A stretch of DNA of 64,000 nucleotides from Mycoplasmopsis gallinacea (GCF_900660495.1 NZ_LR214950.1:62001-126000), one strand, 5' to 3'; shown: positions 1-10,968, counted from the stretch's first letter. Notes: generated by a model from the letters alone, not told the origin. Translations and numbers: made by a program.

Positions 1-462
1 TGAATCATCACCGTGAAAATCTAAAATGTCTTCCTCATCTTCTTCTTTTTCTTCCTCATCTTCATCTTCAGAAGATTCTTCTTCATTGTAATCTTCAGGA
101 GAATAATCTATGTTGTCATCTTCATCACTAAAATCGTCTTCAAAATCTTCATCATCAAAATCTTCGCTAAAATCTTTATCATCTAATTCGTCTAACTTGT
201 CTTTATCATCTGAATCACTAAAAATTCCAGCATTTTTCTTAAAATCATCAAGATCTGTATCATCGAAATCACCTTCATCAAATTCGTTTTTAACAATGTC
301 TTCAGAAATTAATCTTTCTAAAAAATCATCATTATCTTCAGTAATTTCCATTTGGTTTTTTAAAAGAAAATCAAACACTTCTTCTTGCGAAAGGTGTTTC
401 TTCTTCTTTTTCTTAAGTTGATCTTTTAATAAATCAACAACTAAATCATAATTTTTATCCAT
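1..462 (-). CDS. rpoD: RNA polymerase sigma factor RpoD, N-terminal part (runs off window)
   Basis: The visible 154 codons start at an ATG preceded by AAGGAG inside the end of dnaG and stay open to base 1. The first ~55 residues (VVDLLKDQL, HLSQEEVFDFLL, DFLERLISEDIV) have the character of sigma-70 region 1.1. A long Asp/Glu/Ser-rich linker follows, typical of mycoplasma RpoD. The core regions 2-4 lie outside the window. The identification therefore rests on the region 1.1-like start and on the conserved dnaG-rpoD gene order, with only 1 nt between the two genes. Expected role: promoter recognition by RNA polymerase. Confidence 0.75.
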   Translation of the reverse strand, partial: MDKNYDLVVDLLKDQLKKKKKKHLSQEEVFDFLLKNQMEITEDNDDFLERLISEDIVKNEFDEGDFDDTDLDDFKKNAGIFSDSDDKDKLDELDDKDFSEDFDDEDFEDDFSDEDDNIDYSPEDYNEEESSEDEDEEEKEEDEEDILDFHGDDS

Positions 463-463
463 T

Positions 464-2518
464 TTATTCTCCTTTTTTCTCATCGCTTTTCATTACGGAA
501 ATTGCTTGGTACAATCTTTTACCTATGAATTTAGTGTTCATATTAATTTGAGTCAATTTCTCATTTTTGATTTCAAAAGCTTTAATGCTATCTTTTAAAA
601 TTAAGTTTAATTTATTTTTGATGTGATTTCTAAGCACATTTAAATCAGTAACGGTTTTAACTTCTTCACTAAGTGAGTTCTTGATTTTGATTTTTAAATT
701 AGAAGTTTGCTCAAAGAAATCAATGTTTTCATAAATTCTTTCAAAGTTAGGATTATTAAGCTTAAATTCACTAATTTTTCTTTCTAAAAGTTGCTCCACG
801 CTTTGAAAAAGTTGATGAATTATATTTTCATATTCAGGTGAAAAATTAGCATCTAATTTGAACTTACAAAACATTAATAAGTTTTTATATGTTTGCTTAA
901 GCAGTTCATCAGTTGCAAGTTGATCATCTCACATAAAAGCTTCCTCATAAATTTCTTTAGATTGAAGCTCATTTATAAAAAGTTGCAAGTATGCATCATT
1001 ACTTAAACATCTAATTAATAAAGTAAGGCGATTGTCCATAACGATAAAATCTTCAAGCTCATTAATGACTTTTTCAGTATCTCAATTATCATTTATTCTT
1101 CCATGAAATTGGGGCTCAAATTCACCAGGGACATATTCAGGAATATACCCAAGATGTTGATCTTGATCATAACTAATTGGATCATCAATGTAAAGATCTT
1201 TTTCTTTATAATCTGAAAAGTTATTTGAAGCTTGGATTTGATTTTTCTTTTCAAAGTCAAATTCAATATCATAATTAAAATCTTTTTTAACTAAGTTAAT
1301 TAAGTATTTAATTTGATCGCTTTGAGCATTAGCAAAAATTCGCATAAGCCCGCTGGCAAATAATTTAATGTTTGAATATTCGGGTGAAACATCTAAATTG
1401 TGCAAGATTTGCAACTTACGATACACAAAATCAATTGCAGAGCAGCGGTTATTGAAAATTAAGTTAATCAAATCATCTCTTCCATTTTGATGATGATGAA
1501 GAATTTCATCTGCATCTTTTTCAAAGTTGTTTTCAATAACAAAAACTTCCATTCCTTCTTGAAGAATTAATTCAACTGAGCGAATGGTAGCTTTTAAACC
1601 AGCTGTGTCATTATCAAAGAAAAGAACAATTTTGTTATTTTTAAGCACGTTAAGATGTTGCTTAGTTAAAGCAGTTCCCATAACAGCTACAACATTTTCA
1701 ATTCCGGATTTATAACAAGCAATAGCATCCATAAATCCTTCAACAATAATTACTTCTTTAAGTTGCTGGATTTTGTTTTTAGCATTATGGTAGTTATAAA
1801 GAATTTGTGATTTGTTAAATAATCTAGTCTCAGGTGAATTAATGTATTTGGCATTTTCGCTTTTAGCAAGCGCACGAGCGCTAAAACCAACTAAATCACC
1901 ATTATTATTTCTAATTCCAAAGGTAATCCGGTTTTTGAAAATTTCATATAACTGTGGGTTAATAAGCCCAGCTTTAACAAGATCTTCTTCAGAGTAGTTA
2001 AATTCTTTAGCTTTATTGATAAGCTGATTTTCTGGTGCATATCCAATGTCAAATTTATTTAAAATAATTTGATTATCTAAATGTCTATTTTTTAAAAAGT
2101 TTTTAATGTTTGGATCGACGCTTTTAATAAGCTCAAATTTATAAAAAGTATTAATTGAATTTAAAAGTTCAATAATTTCGGCATCTCCAGGATTGTATGA
2201 ATAACCTTGTTTGTTAAATTGTTTTAAATTAAGCTCAATTCCTTGCATATTTGCAAGTTTTTCTAATGCTTCATAAAAAGTTATTCCTAACTTTTTCATC
2301 AAGAAGGTGGCGCTATTTCCACCTTCATTGCAGGCAAAACATTTGTAAATTCCTTTTTGTTCATTGACGGTAAAACTTGGACTTGAATCGCTGTGGAATG
2401 GACAAAGTCCAAGGTAGTTATTTCCTTTTTTGGTTAAACTAAGAAATTCGCCGACTACGTCGACGATTCTTGCATTTTTAATAACAGAATCAATGATTTC
2501 TTTATTTACGTTTTGCAC
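464..2518 (-). CDS. dnaG: DNA primase
   Basis: The 684-aa protein makes RNA primers at the replication fork, working with the DnaB helicase encoded at 14-16 kb. An N-terminal zinc finger is visible (C39, H42, C60, C63, around CPFHSDSSPSF and CFACNEGG). A TOPRIM catalytic core lies near residues 255-305 (VEGFMDAIACYKSG, then the FFDNDTAGLKA acidic motif). The C-terminal ~200 residues form a divergent helicase-interaction region. The frame crosses a TGA near 1079 (NDNWD) and another near 930 (FMWDD), both read as Trp. It is followed at once by rpoD, the classic macromolecular-synthesis arrangement. Confidence 0.95.
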
Positions 2519-2537
2519 TATATTTTCCTTTTAAAAA

Positions 2538-3893
2538 TTAAAAATAGTTTTTTAAATCACTAATGTTGATTCTAATTTGTTCCATTGAATCACGATCACG
2601 AATTGTGATTTGGTTATCTTCTAAAGTATCATAATCAATTGTTAGACAGTAAAATGTACCAATAGCATCTTGACGACGGTATCTTTTACCAATTGAACCA
2701 GCTTCATCATAAGTTACTGAAATTCCTGCTTCAACTAATTGATTAAAAATTTCTTTAGCTTTTTCATTTAATTTTTTAACAAGTGGTAAAACTGCAAATT
2801 TATATGGAGCAATTTGTTTTGGGAATTTCATTACAACACGAGTATCATTTTCTGAAAGAGTTTCGATATATGTTACATCACAAATAACTGCAAGCATTAA
2901 ACGATCAAGTCCAATACTTGGTTCAATAACGTATGGAATGATTTTTTCATTACTTTGAGGATCTAAATAATCAAGTGATTCTCCAGTTGCTTCCATATGT
3001 GATTTTAAATCGTAATTAGTACGGTTAGCAACTCCTAAAAGTTCTCCTTGACCAAATGGGAACTTAAATTCGATATCAGTAGTTCCTGCTGAATAGTGAG
3101 AAAGTTCTTCAGCTTCGTGTGGTCTAATTGCAATGTTTTCTTTTGAAATCCCTAATTTTTGCACAAAGTTGTAAGCTTTTTGAACATAATAATCAAATCA
3201 GTAAGATGCTTCTTCGGGTTTAGTGAAAAATTCTAATTCCATTTGCTCAAATTCTCTAGTTCTAAAAATAAAGTTTCCTGGAGTTACTTCATTTCTAAAA
3301 CTTTTTCCGACTTGACCAACTCCAAATGGTAATTTAGCACGCATTGTTCTTTGTACATTTTTAAAATTAACAAAGATTCCTTGTGCAGTTTCAGGACGAA
3401 GAAAAATTCTAGATTTACTATCTTCAGTTACTCCTTGGAAAGTTTCAAACATTAAATTAAATTTCTTAATATCTGTTCAATTAGTTTTAGCACCTTCGTA
3501 TTCATGCACATTTGTAACTAAAAAATCTCTCATTTGCTCAAAAGTCATTTTTTCAGGAATTAAACTTGGATCAACTTCTTGAATTAATTTATCTGCTCTA
3601 TAACGTTTTCCATTAACTTTGTTTTCAATAAGCGGATCACTAAAATTTGAAACGTGTCCACTAGTTACTCAAACATTTGGATTCATTAAGATTTTTGAAT
3701 CAATTAAATAATTAGCAGCTTCTTTTGTTATAAATTCACTTTTTCATTGAGCTAAGATGTTGTCTTTAAGTAAAGTTCCAACAGGCCCATAATCTCATGT
3801 ATTAGAAAGACCACCATAAATTTCGCTTCCTTGGAAGACAAATCCAGTAGTTTTTAGGTGGTTAACAAGGTCTTGCATATTAAATTTATTCAT
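2538..3893 (-). CDS. glyS: Glycyl-tRNA synthetase (dimeric class II type)
   Basis: 451 aa, charging tRNA-Gly with glycine in the cytoplasm. It is the single-chain alpha2 type, not the glyQ/glyS heterotetramer. The N-terminus has the class II motif 1 region ([20 protein letters not shown]). Motif 2 is [20 protein letters not shown], motif 3 is [10 protein letters not shown] near the C-terminus, and an anticodon-binding domain follows (ALPLVKKL-like segment and [16 protein letters not shown]). The ATG at 3893 gives the expected N-terminus. Trp codons are TGA in several places. It sits 20 nt upstream of dnaG and probably shares its transcript, an order also seen in other mollicutes. Confidence 0.95.
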
Positions 3894-3987
3894 AGTTATC
3901 TAATTTTACCACTTTTAATAAAATTTATTTTATTAAATAAAAAGCAAAATAACCAGCTTTTTGCGAGTTATTAAATGAATTTGCTTA

Positions 3988-5235
3988 TTAAATTGTGTTT
4001 CCTGTGAAAAGTAAGATTAAGATAACAACTATTAAAATTAAGTAACCAATACCTAAAAGCATAAATGCGAATCAATCTCAAATTCATGATCCTGATTTTA
4101 CAACTACTTTTTCACCTTCTTTTTCCACAACTTTCTCTACAACAACTGGTTTTTCTACTTCTACAACTTTTTCAACTTCAACGATTTTTTCTACAACTTT
4201 TGCAGGTGCATTATTTTCAAAAATTACTAAGTTTGTTGAGTATTTAGGTGCTTCTTTAACAAACACTGCGTATGGATAATCTTTTTCTTCAACAAATCCA
4301 ACATGGTGTTTTCCGTAAAGAACGTATGATGTTGATTGTGAAAGTTTTAAATTTGTTTTTGAGCAACATTTTTCTTCAAAGTAAAGTGATGTAGCAGGTG
4401 AATAAGTAATAGAATCATCTTCTTGAACATTGCTTAAAATTGTTTGCATTGATTTTTTAAGTGATTTTTGAACAAGTTCATAAACGTGTTTGTGTTCTGT
4501 GTTTTCAAATTCACTTTCAAGTTTGTCAAATTCTTTTGCAGCAGCTTCTAAGTTAGCTTCAATGTCTTTAAAATCTTCTGATGAAGTTTTAACTGGTGAT
4601 GAGTATTTTTGAGCTACTGATTCTAATTTTTTAGAGTATAAAGCAAAAGCTTTTAATTGTCCCACTTTACATAATTCAGCTGAATATGTATATTTAACTT
4701 CTTCAACAGTTGGTTCTTTAGCTTCGACAACTTTAACAACTGGAACTTCAACTCTTTCAACAACAACTTCTTTTTCTACCTTAACGATTGTTTCAGGTTC
4801 AACTTTTTTAGTTCTTCTTACTTTAACAACATCATCTTTTGGGAAGTATGTTTCGTGATTTTTAATGATTTTAAAATCATTTAAAGTTGATAAGTATTTT
4901 TCAGCTTCATTTTGATTTCTTTTTTCTGTTTCAAGGTTTACAAATAATTCTTGAGCAGCATCATTTAATTTAACACCACCATCGTATTTGTCAACGTTAA
5001 TTTCAAAAACTTGCTCTTGTTGATTTTCTAATTTTTCAGCAAGAACGCTTCCACCTCAAATCCCTTCTTCTGTATGGAATCATGTAACACAATCATATCC
5101 AAGTGCTAAAAATCAGTTCATTGCATCTTGACGAGTTTTAAAAAGTGCAAGTGGTGAATCAACTTTTGGATGTTTCAATGCTCAAGGATAATTTTTATCC
5201 TTGGTTGGTTTGTATAAACATTGTAAACGTTTCAT
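3988..5235 (-). CDS. Conserved mycoplasma protein with C-terminal membrane anchor
   Basis: 415 aa. The start ATG is preceded by AAAGGAG. The N-terminal ~80 residues are compact and Trp-rich (YKPTKDKNYPWALKHP, DAMNWFLALGYDCVTWFHTEEG) and look like a folded domain. A helical region follows, with two charged Val/Glu/Lys runs (VKVEKEVVVERVEVP near residue 160 and VEKVVEVEKPVVVEK near residue 355) that resemble flexible stalks. The extreme C-terminus is a single hydrophobic segment (about residues 388-412), so the protein is probably tail-anchored with most of it in the cytoplasm; there is no signal peptide. I recall a mycoplasma-only MAG3090 family with this N-terminus, but did not check it. Function unknown. 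Confidence 0.7.
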
Positions 5236-5502
5236 TTTGGCTCCTTTGAAATTTACAATTAAAATAAAGATTTAAATCATAAAATTTTATATATTTTTTA
5301 TTCTTGTTCTATATAAAAAGAATTATAGATTATTTTTACTAAAATTCCCATAATACAAGCAAAAAAGTTATTTTTTTACATTTTTAGAGTGTTTTTTTGA
5401 AACAAAAACAAATAGTTCTATTTTCAAGGCTTAAAAGTTTTGAAAATGAAGCGAAGCATAGCTTCTGCATTTGAATTCTTTTTTAAAAAAATGTAAAAAC
5501 AT

Positions 5503-5508
5503 TATAAT
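5503..5508 (+). promoter_or_regulatory. -10 box of a leaderless transcript
   Basis: A perfect TATAAT lies exactly 7 nt before the ATG at 5516. Transcription would start at or one base before the A of the start codon, and there is no Shine-Dalgarno sequence. The same spacing recurs upstream of 8505, 20000, 34318 (minus) and 41191. Confidence 0.65.
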
Positions 5509-5515
5509 TAAAATT

Positions 5516-5866
5516 ATGAAATATAGTAAAAATGAAATAATTACAGGCAAAGTGAAAAAAGTTTTTCCTAACAATATAATTGTGGTGGATAAAAATGAAT
5601 TAGAATACAACATCGTTAAAAAAGAAATTTCTGATAAAAAGCAAATTAATGTCAAAAGCACTTTTAAAGTGGGTGAAGTTATCAATTTCGTGTTTCTTTT
5701 TTACAATAAAGAAAAAAATATGAGATATGGTAGCTTTAAGAAAAATCATCCTAATTTTGGAAAAAATAATAATAACTTTATGTTAAAAGCCACAAAAAAT
5801 GGGTTTAAAAATTTAGAAGCTTTCAATAAAGCTACATTTAAAAAGGTAAAAAATGATAAAAATTAA
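5516..5866 (+). CDS. Small S1-like RNA-binding protein
   Basis: 116 aa. Residues ~8-65 (ITGKVKKVFPNNIIVV, KSTFKVGEVINFVFLFYN, MRYGSFKKNHPNF) match the beta-strand pattern of an S1/OB-fold domain. A basic, Asn/Lys-rich tail follows. The family (YugI/CvfD-like small S1 proteins) binds RNA or ribosomes. Assignment is by pattern only. I chose the ATG at 5516 because a TATAAT sits at leaderless spacing; a TTG at 5471 would lie upstream of that promoter. The 3' end overlaps pgi by 14 nt, so the two are probably translationally coupled. Confidence 0.6.
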   Translation: MKYSKNEIITGKVKKVFPNNIIVVDKNELEYNIVKKEISDKKQINVKSTFKVGEVINFVFLFYNKEKNMRYGSFKKNHPNFGKNNNNFMLKATKNGFKNLEAFNKATFKKVKNDKN

Positions 5867-7115
5867 ATCGAAAAATCTTTCTTTTGAAAATGAATTTTTC
5901 AAAGAAGATAAATTCAAGCAATCTAATTCTTTAATTGAAAAATTGCAATCGCTTGATTTTAAAGGGTCTGAATATTTAGCTTTCAACGACATTGCTTTAA
6001 ATTTCGCAGTTACTGGAATTGATAAAATTATTAATTTCTGTAATTACTTATATGACCAAAAAATAGAACAATTAATCATTTTAACCACTTACGAAATTCG
6101 TCTTTCAGTGGAAGCTGCTTTAGAATTTCTTTATTCTAAAAATGATATTAATAAAGAACATAAAATCAAGTTAATTTTTATTAATGAATTTGAATCTTAT
6201 GAATCAGTTAATGAAAAAATTAACCATTTCTTTAATAATATTTCAAAAAGAAAAATTCGGCTTTTATTCATTGATAATTTCAATAAAAACCAAAAACTTA
6301 GACAAATTAGTTCCTTTATTTTGAATCGTTTAGCTACTATTGCTAGTGATTTCCTTGTTAAAAAGTATATTTACTATATTGGTAAAAAAAGTTCTTATAA
6401 GATTTTTGAAAACTACAACCTTCCGATTCAGAATGTATTAATTGCTTCTGAAGATACAAATAATAATTATCCGCTTTTTTCTGAAGTTTCATTAGTACTA
6501 CTAGCCACTCAAGGAGTTAATGTAGCTAAACTAATTCAAGGTTATAAAAACATTACTGATAATTTATTTAAAGATCAAATTTATGACAAAATAGCTATTG
6601 ATATGTCAATTTACTATAGCGTTATTACCGATTTAAGTTCCAAGTCATATTGCCCGGATTTAAACTTGTTTATCGGTTATGATTCAAATCTAACCAAAAG
6701 CGTTAAATTAGCAGCTCATTTATTTAATAAAAGCACTCTTTCTAAAAACTTATATAATGATGCAGTTACTCTTTCAGAGCAACTTCCGATTTTAGGACAA
6801 AGTATCATCGCTGGTGAAAATAACAAAAGCATTATTTATTTTAGGTTTAAAGAGAAAAAATACAACTATCAGCTCTCTTCAATTGTTAATGATTTTGAAT
6901 TCCCAATTAAATACGAAAGATTCACAATTGAAGAAATTAATGAACAATCTTTCAATGTTTTTAACAATTACCTAACTTCTTTTAATGATTTAGTCCAAAC
7001 AATTGAACTTGAAATTGATATTAATGATGAAGTTAATTTAGGTGAGTTTTTTGGTCTGCTTTACTGATGCAAAATCTTATATTGCATTCAGCAAGACATT
7101 GATCCATTTAAATAA
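5853..7115 (+). CDS. pgi: Divergent glucose-6-phosphate isomerase
   Basis: 420 aa. The frame passes a TGA at 7065 and ends after DIDPFK. Several blocks align with Pgi: NNYPLFSEVSLVLLATQGVN (family: GGRYSVLSAVGLLP-like, then SGVN), AVTLSEQLPILGQSIIAG (family: TTDLHSMGQ-IQ-G) and the terminal segment FFGLLYW...DPFK (family: NPFDQPGV). Sites normally essential look altered. The SKTGTT phosphate loop is replaced by DNFNKNQK, the Arg of GGRxS is missing, and the catalytic Glu position appears as Asp (GYDSNL). Its normal job is interconversion of glucose-6-P and fructose-6-P. It may be a degenerate or repurposed enzyme. It ends inside a bidirectional terminator. Confidence 0.65.
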
Positions 7116-7143
7116 AAATCCTCTTGGTATTAAGAGGATTTTT
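7114..7143. terminator. Bidirectional intrinsic terminator
   Basis: A perfect 12-bp stem (AAAAATCCTCTT / AAGAGGATTTTT) with a 6-nt loop lies between the convergent pgi and the DUF4231-like gene. Poly-A and poly-T flanks let it work on both strands. Confidence 0.85.
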
Positions 7144-7145
7144 AT

Positions 7146-7520
7146 TTAAACATAAGTATCAAGAAGTTCATTGACCAAAGTTTCATTAACTTCTTTACTT
7201 TCTTCAATTTTGTTTTTAAGTTCAGTTGTTTTTTCAACAATTTGCTCAATTTTATTTTTACTTTCAGTGATGTTAAAGAATGATTGGATGGTTACTAAAA
7301 AAGTGATAACTGAAGAAATAACTGCAATAGCCACAAATAAACTCATTGTTTGAGCAGGTAAAACGTTGTATCTAATTGCATAAAGGTTTAAGATAATTGA
7401 TGAAGCCGAAATGATTATTGAAAAGAGACTCATGCTTATAAATAAAAAACGGCTTCGGTTTCTTTTGCGCTTAATTTTCTTAAGTATTGTGAAAATTCTA
7501 TCCTTGTTTTGTTGTGTCAT
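7146..7520 (-). CDS. Two-TM DUF4231/SLATT-like membrane protein, third of three
   Basis: 124 aa. A basic N-terminus (KKIKRKRNRSR) precedes two hydrophobic segments (about residues 25-48 and 60-84). A charged coiled-coil-like tail follows (ESKNKIEQIVEKTTELKNKIEE). This 2-TM plus helical cytoplasmic tail layout resembles the DUF4231/SLATT families, but the match is structural and no enzyme motif is present. Its start lies inside the end of the next upstream gene (23-nt overlap), indicating coupled translation. It is the last gene of a three-gene unit. Function unknown; SLATT proteins elsewhere are proposed pore-forming effectors. Confidence 0.55.
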   Translation of the reverse strand: MTQQNKDRIFTILKKIKRKRNRSRFLFISMSLFSIIISASSIILNLYAIRYNVLPAQTMSLFVAIAVISSVITFLVTIQSFFNITESKNKIEQIVEKTTELKNKIEESKEVNETLVNELLDTYV

Positions 7521-8004
7521 ATTCTACCCTTAATTCATTTAAATAATCGGTGCTAAAGCGGTCATAAGAAACTATATTTGTGACTCTTTTGTATAAAATG
7601 TAATCACGAGTTTTTTTATCAACGTCAGAATAATAAATTTCTTTACCTTTATATAAGGTATATTCAATGTGAATTTTTTGAATTCTATTTTTAGCATCAT
7701 TAAATCTTTTGTTAATTAAGAAAAATGAAAGCATCCCTGAAATTAAAGCTACAACTGAGTTGATAATGGTTGTGGAAATTACATAGTTAGTTCCATCATT
7801 AAATCAACTTCTGTATGGATTTACCATATTATTAGGATACTTTACAGTTCCGGCAATAAAAACAGTAGCAATAATTGCGATTGCAAGTGCTGAAACAATT
7901 GTTATTAAGTTTAATAAATAATAAAAAAATCCATAAATGTAAACCCTGCGTCAAACTTTTAAATAAAGTTTTTTATATTGGCGAAAAGCATTAAATTCTT
8001 TCAT
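7498..8004 (-). CDS. DUF4231-type two-TM membrane protein, second of three
   Basis: 168 aa, read through two TGA(Trp) codons (KVWRRVY, YRSWFND). Hydrophobic segments lie near residues 28-55 and 78-100. The C-terminal soluble part (NRIQKIHIEYTLYKG, DKKTRDYILYKRV) resembles DUF4231, a small membrane protein family common in mycoplasmas. Its ATG overlaps the stop of the upstream gene as TAATG, a re-initiation signal, and its own end overlaps the next gene. I found no catalytic residues. Role unknown. Confidence 0.6.
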
Positions 8005-8480
8005 TATTTAATTGGTCCTTTTTCAAGTTGATTTTGCACAATTTGCTTAATAATAATTTTTCTTTTGGTGCTTGCTTTTTCTCAAAGAGCATCAATAGTT
8101 ATGATCAGTTCTTCTTCGCTAATAAGCCCTTGAGCTTCTTTAACAAGTAAATGTTCCATTGTGTTATAGATTTTTTTGTATTCTTGATAACGTGAATTAT
8201 TTTTATAAACTTCAAGGGCAATAGTTAAAATAAAAGAACAAATGATGAAAATTACAAAAACTAAAATTAAATAAAATGAAAACTTAATATCTTTCATATT
8301 ATCAGCTTCAGTTGTATTAATTCTCACAAGTTTGATTAAAGCATAAATAGCTATGAAAAGTACTGAGAGATTTAAAATCGTGATAATAAGTGAAATTAAG
8401 CGATCAAGAAGCTTGTAAATTCGTAATTTGGTTTGGTCTTTTTTAAGCTTTTTATTAATCATTTTTAATATTGTATTCAT
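8004..8480 (-). CDS. Two-TM DUF4231/SLATT-like membrane protein, first of three
   Basis: 158 aa. A basic N-terminal stretch (NKKLKKDQTKLRIYKL) precedes two TM segments (about residues 30-52 and 68-92), then a helical cytoplasmic tail ending QIVQNQLEKGPIK. A TGA(Trp) occurs at LWEKAS. It starts a three-gene overlapping unit and lies back-to-back with the gene at 8505, with only 24 bp between start codons. Its minus-strand TATAAT lies at 8490-8495, so its leader is nearly absent. Family assignment is by architecture; function unknown. Confidence 0.55.
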
Positions 8481-8489
8481 AGCTAATAA

Positions 8490-8497
8490 ATTATAAT
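8490..8497. promoter_or_regulatory. Shared divergent -10 palindrome
   Basis: ATTATAAT contains TATAAT on the plus strand (8492-8497, 7 nt before the ATG at 8505) and TATAAT on the minus strand (8490-8495, 9 nt before the ATG at 8480). One AT-rich symmetric element therefore appears to serve both divergent units, giving leaderless or nearly leaderless messages. Confidence 0.6.
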
Positions 8498-8504
8498 AAT
8501 AATT

Positions 8505-10931
8505 ATGAATAACAAAAATATTAAAATCAATTTTAAGACTTTTTTTAGGGTTTTTACAGATAACCCTGCTTTAATTTGAATTAAAGGAAACTTTGCAGAG
8601 CGCCTTGAAAATGGCGAATATTCAAAAAAATGACCACTTGATAAAAGTGGTGTTAAATACTTTGCAAATTATAAAGAGCATCTTGAGGAAGAAGGGGAAG
8701 ATGAAGATGATGAAGATATTTTCCTTGGTGACTTTATGGATAATGATGAAGGTGAAAACCTTTCAATAGTCAACAAAGTTGAAAGCGATTCGTTCCAAAA
8801 ATATGTTGCTTTAGCTAGAGAATTCTACATTAAAAAATACGGATATAAAATAAATGAAATTACTGATATTTCATCTAAAAATAATGCTGAAGCTAAATGA
8901 GCTCAAACTAAAGCTGCTATGGAAAATGATGCAATTAAGTTAATTTCTAACCCACTTTTTACTTATCAAAAAGCAGTTAATGGAGAGATTTTCGACACTA
9001 ATGCAGATGCATTTTTTTATGATAAACAGGAGCAAAAAATTGTCTTTTTAAACTACACTTCTTTTGCTAAACCTAAATTCTTTTACAAAGGATTTTTTAC
9101 CTATAATGTACTTAGAAAATTAAATTACAATGTAAAACAAATTAGTGTAATTAACATCAATTTCTTTGATAACAATATCACTAAAAATACTACTAAAGAT
9201 ACATGTACTTTTTATGAATCATTTTCAACTTGAAATTCAGCTGCTAAAGTAGCTAAGGCTAAACCAAGAAAAAAAGCCACCGCTGCTACTACTTTAGAAG
9301 ATGAAGAACTTTTTTATGCACTTAAAAACACTGGTGAATTAAGACTTTTTACTGAAACTGGATCATATTATGAAGGTAATAAAGCTCAAGGTTCATTTTT
9401 CCAAAGTGCACGCTTTGGAAAAATTTCTCCAAACCCTAAAGAACCAACCGTTATTAAGACAGATTATAATAAAATTGATTACACTAATTATCAAGAAACA
9501 ATTATTAATCAGCTTGGTGAAGAAGTTAAAATTAAATTTAAGGATCCAAATTCTACAAATATAGATAAAGATGAAAATATATATTTAGATACTTTTGATA
9601 AATATTTAGATTGCATTATTAATTCATATTTTGAATTTGGTGATAATTTTAATTATGATGCTATTGCTTACTTTTTCTCAGTAAAAGAAAGTGTTGAACA
9701 TCTTCCTTATGCAATTGCAGATTTAAGCTATCAAAAGCAAATTAGTGCCCCAAATAACATTGTGCTTCCTAAAAAACTTTTCCTTGATAATCAACTTGAA
9801 GTTAACGCAATTAGAAAATACATTTGAGGACCTGATTTTGAGCAAATAAGCTCTAAATTCTTCAAAGCTAAATCTTTACAAAACCTTGAATTGTATAAAA
9901 ACAATAAAGAGTTTTTTGAAAGTGTTCCTAATTACTTTAATATCCACTTTTTAAATTACATCCGTAATTTACACATTAAAGATAAAAGAGTGATTTGATA
10001 CGATTATGAAGGGTTTTCAAATGTTTTTCCAATTTTAGACCAAAGTGCTTCATATGGTCAAATTGTTAACCAAGTATCAGTTATTGAAACCGTTAACGGA
10101 ATAGAGAAAAAAATTGAAAATGTGGTAGTTGATACCAAAAACATTACATTAAAAGATTTAGTAATGCTTATTCAAACTATTTACAGTAATAAAGCTGATT
10201 ATTATGTAGTATTTAACAAAACATACGAAAATACGCGGAATAAAGAAATTAAAGAGCTTGTAAGGCGTGCCTTTAAAGATAATAAAGACCTTGAGTTTAT
10301 TAATTGATTTAACTCACAATATATAGATGTTAGTGAATTTGCTTCTCACGTGGATTACATTAACAATAACACAATTGACTTAGCTGATTGCTTTAGCCAT
10401 AATAAACTTGAAAAAAAAGCAATCTTCCACGAATTTCATATTGGAAATGAAGAGGGGTACTTTTTCTTTAAAACCAACGAAAATCATCAAATTGAATTAC
10501 TTTCAGAATCATACTATGCAATGATCGAAAAAACTGATTTTTTAAAGACAACTTTAATTCATATAAACTTTTTAAAGCACTTTTTCTCAATTAAAAAGAT
10601 TGAAAAATATATTACTAAAAATCAGTTTCCTTTAAAAACATTAATTACTCCTTATTCGGAACTTGTTATTCAAAAAGGTACTATGGCAATGGAAGAAGCT
10701 ATTTTAAGACATGCTCAAATCACTGGTGATAATGTTTGAAAAATGGAAAAAGAACCTGAGCTTAAAAGATACTGTGAAAATGACGTTAGAGCTATGATTA
10801 TGGTATATGAATTTTTAATGATGCTAATTCGCAGCGCGGCTCCTGAAATTGATAAATTCGAATATCAAATTGAAAGTGAAAATTTCGAATACATCTACCA
10901 AGACGGTAAATTAGATATCATATCTAAATAA
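8505..10931 (+). CDS. UU173-family protein with DUF2779 (RNase H-fold-like) domain
   Basis: 808 aa, with many TGA(Trp) codons and no Shine-Dalgarno. The N-terminal region carries an acidic insert (EEEGEDEDDEDIF near residues 62-75). The middle contains a Lys/Ala linker (AKVAKAKPRKKATAA, around residue 250). The C-terminal third starts at VIWYDYEGFSNVFP (about residue 495) and ends with RYCENDVRAMIMVYEFL. These fit the first and last motifs of DUF2779, a DEDD-exonuclease-like domain with acidic active-site residues (D-x-E at the start, YCxxD near the end). The family is conserved in mycoplasmas as UU173 and may act in nucleic acid processing. The activity is inference. Confidence 0.7.
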
Positions 10932-10938
10932 AGATAAG

Positions 10939-10968
10939 AAAAAAACCACCTTTAAAGGTGGTTTTTTT
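10939..10968. terminator. Intrinsic terminator
   Basis: A 30-nt perfect palindrome (seven A, CCACCTTTAAAGGTGG, seven T) begins 7 nt after the stop of the UU173-family gene. Confidence 0.9.

Noticed and set aside
110-421. Serine-rich plus-strand reading frame
   Set aside because: It is the antisense of the Asp/Glu-rich linker of rpoD; no start signal or promoter supports it.
4065-4247. Leucine-rich plus-strand frame
   Set aside because: It is a shadow of the Val/Glu/Lys repeat of the minus-strand gene.
5471-5515. Longer N-terminus for the S1-like protein from a TTG
   Set aside because: It would begin upstream of the TATAAT box, which sits at perfect leaderless distance from the ATG at 5516.
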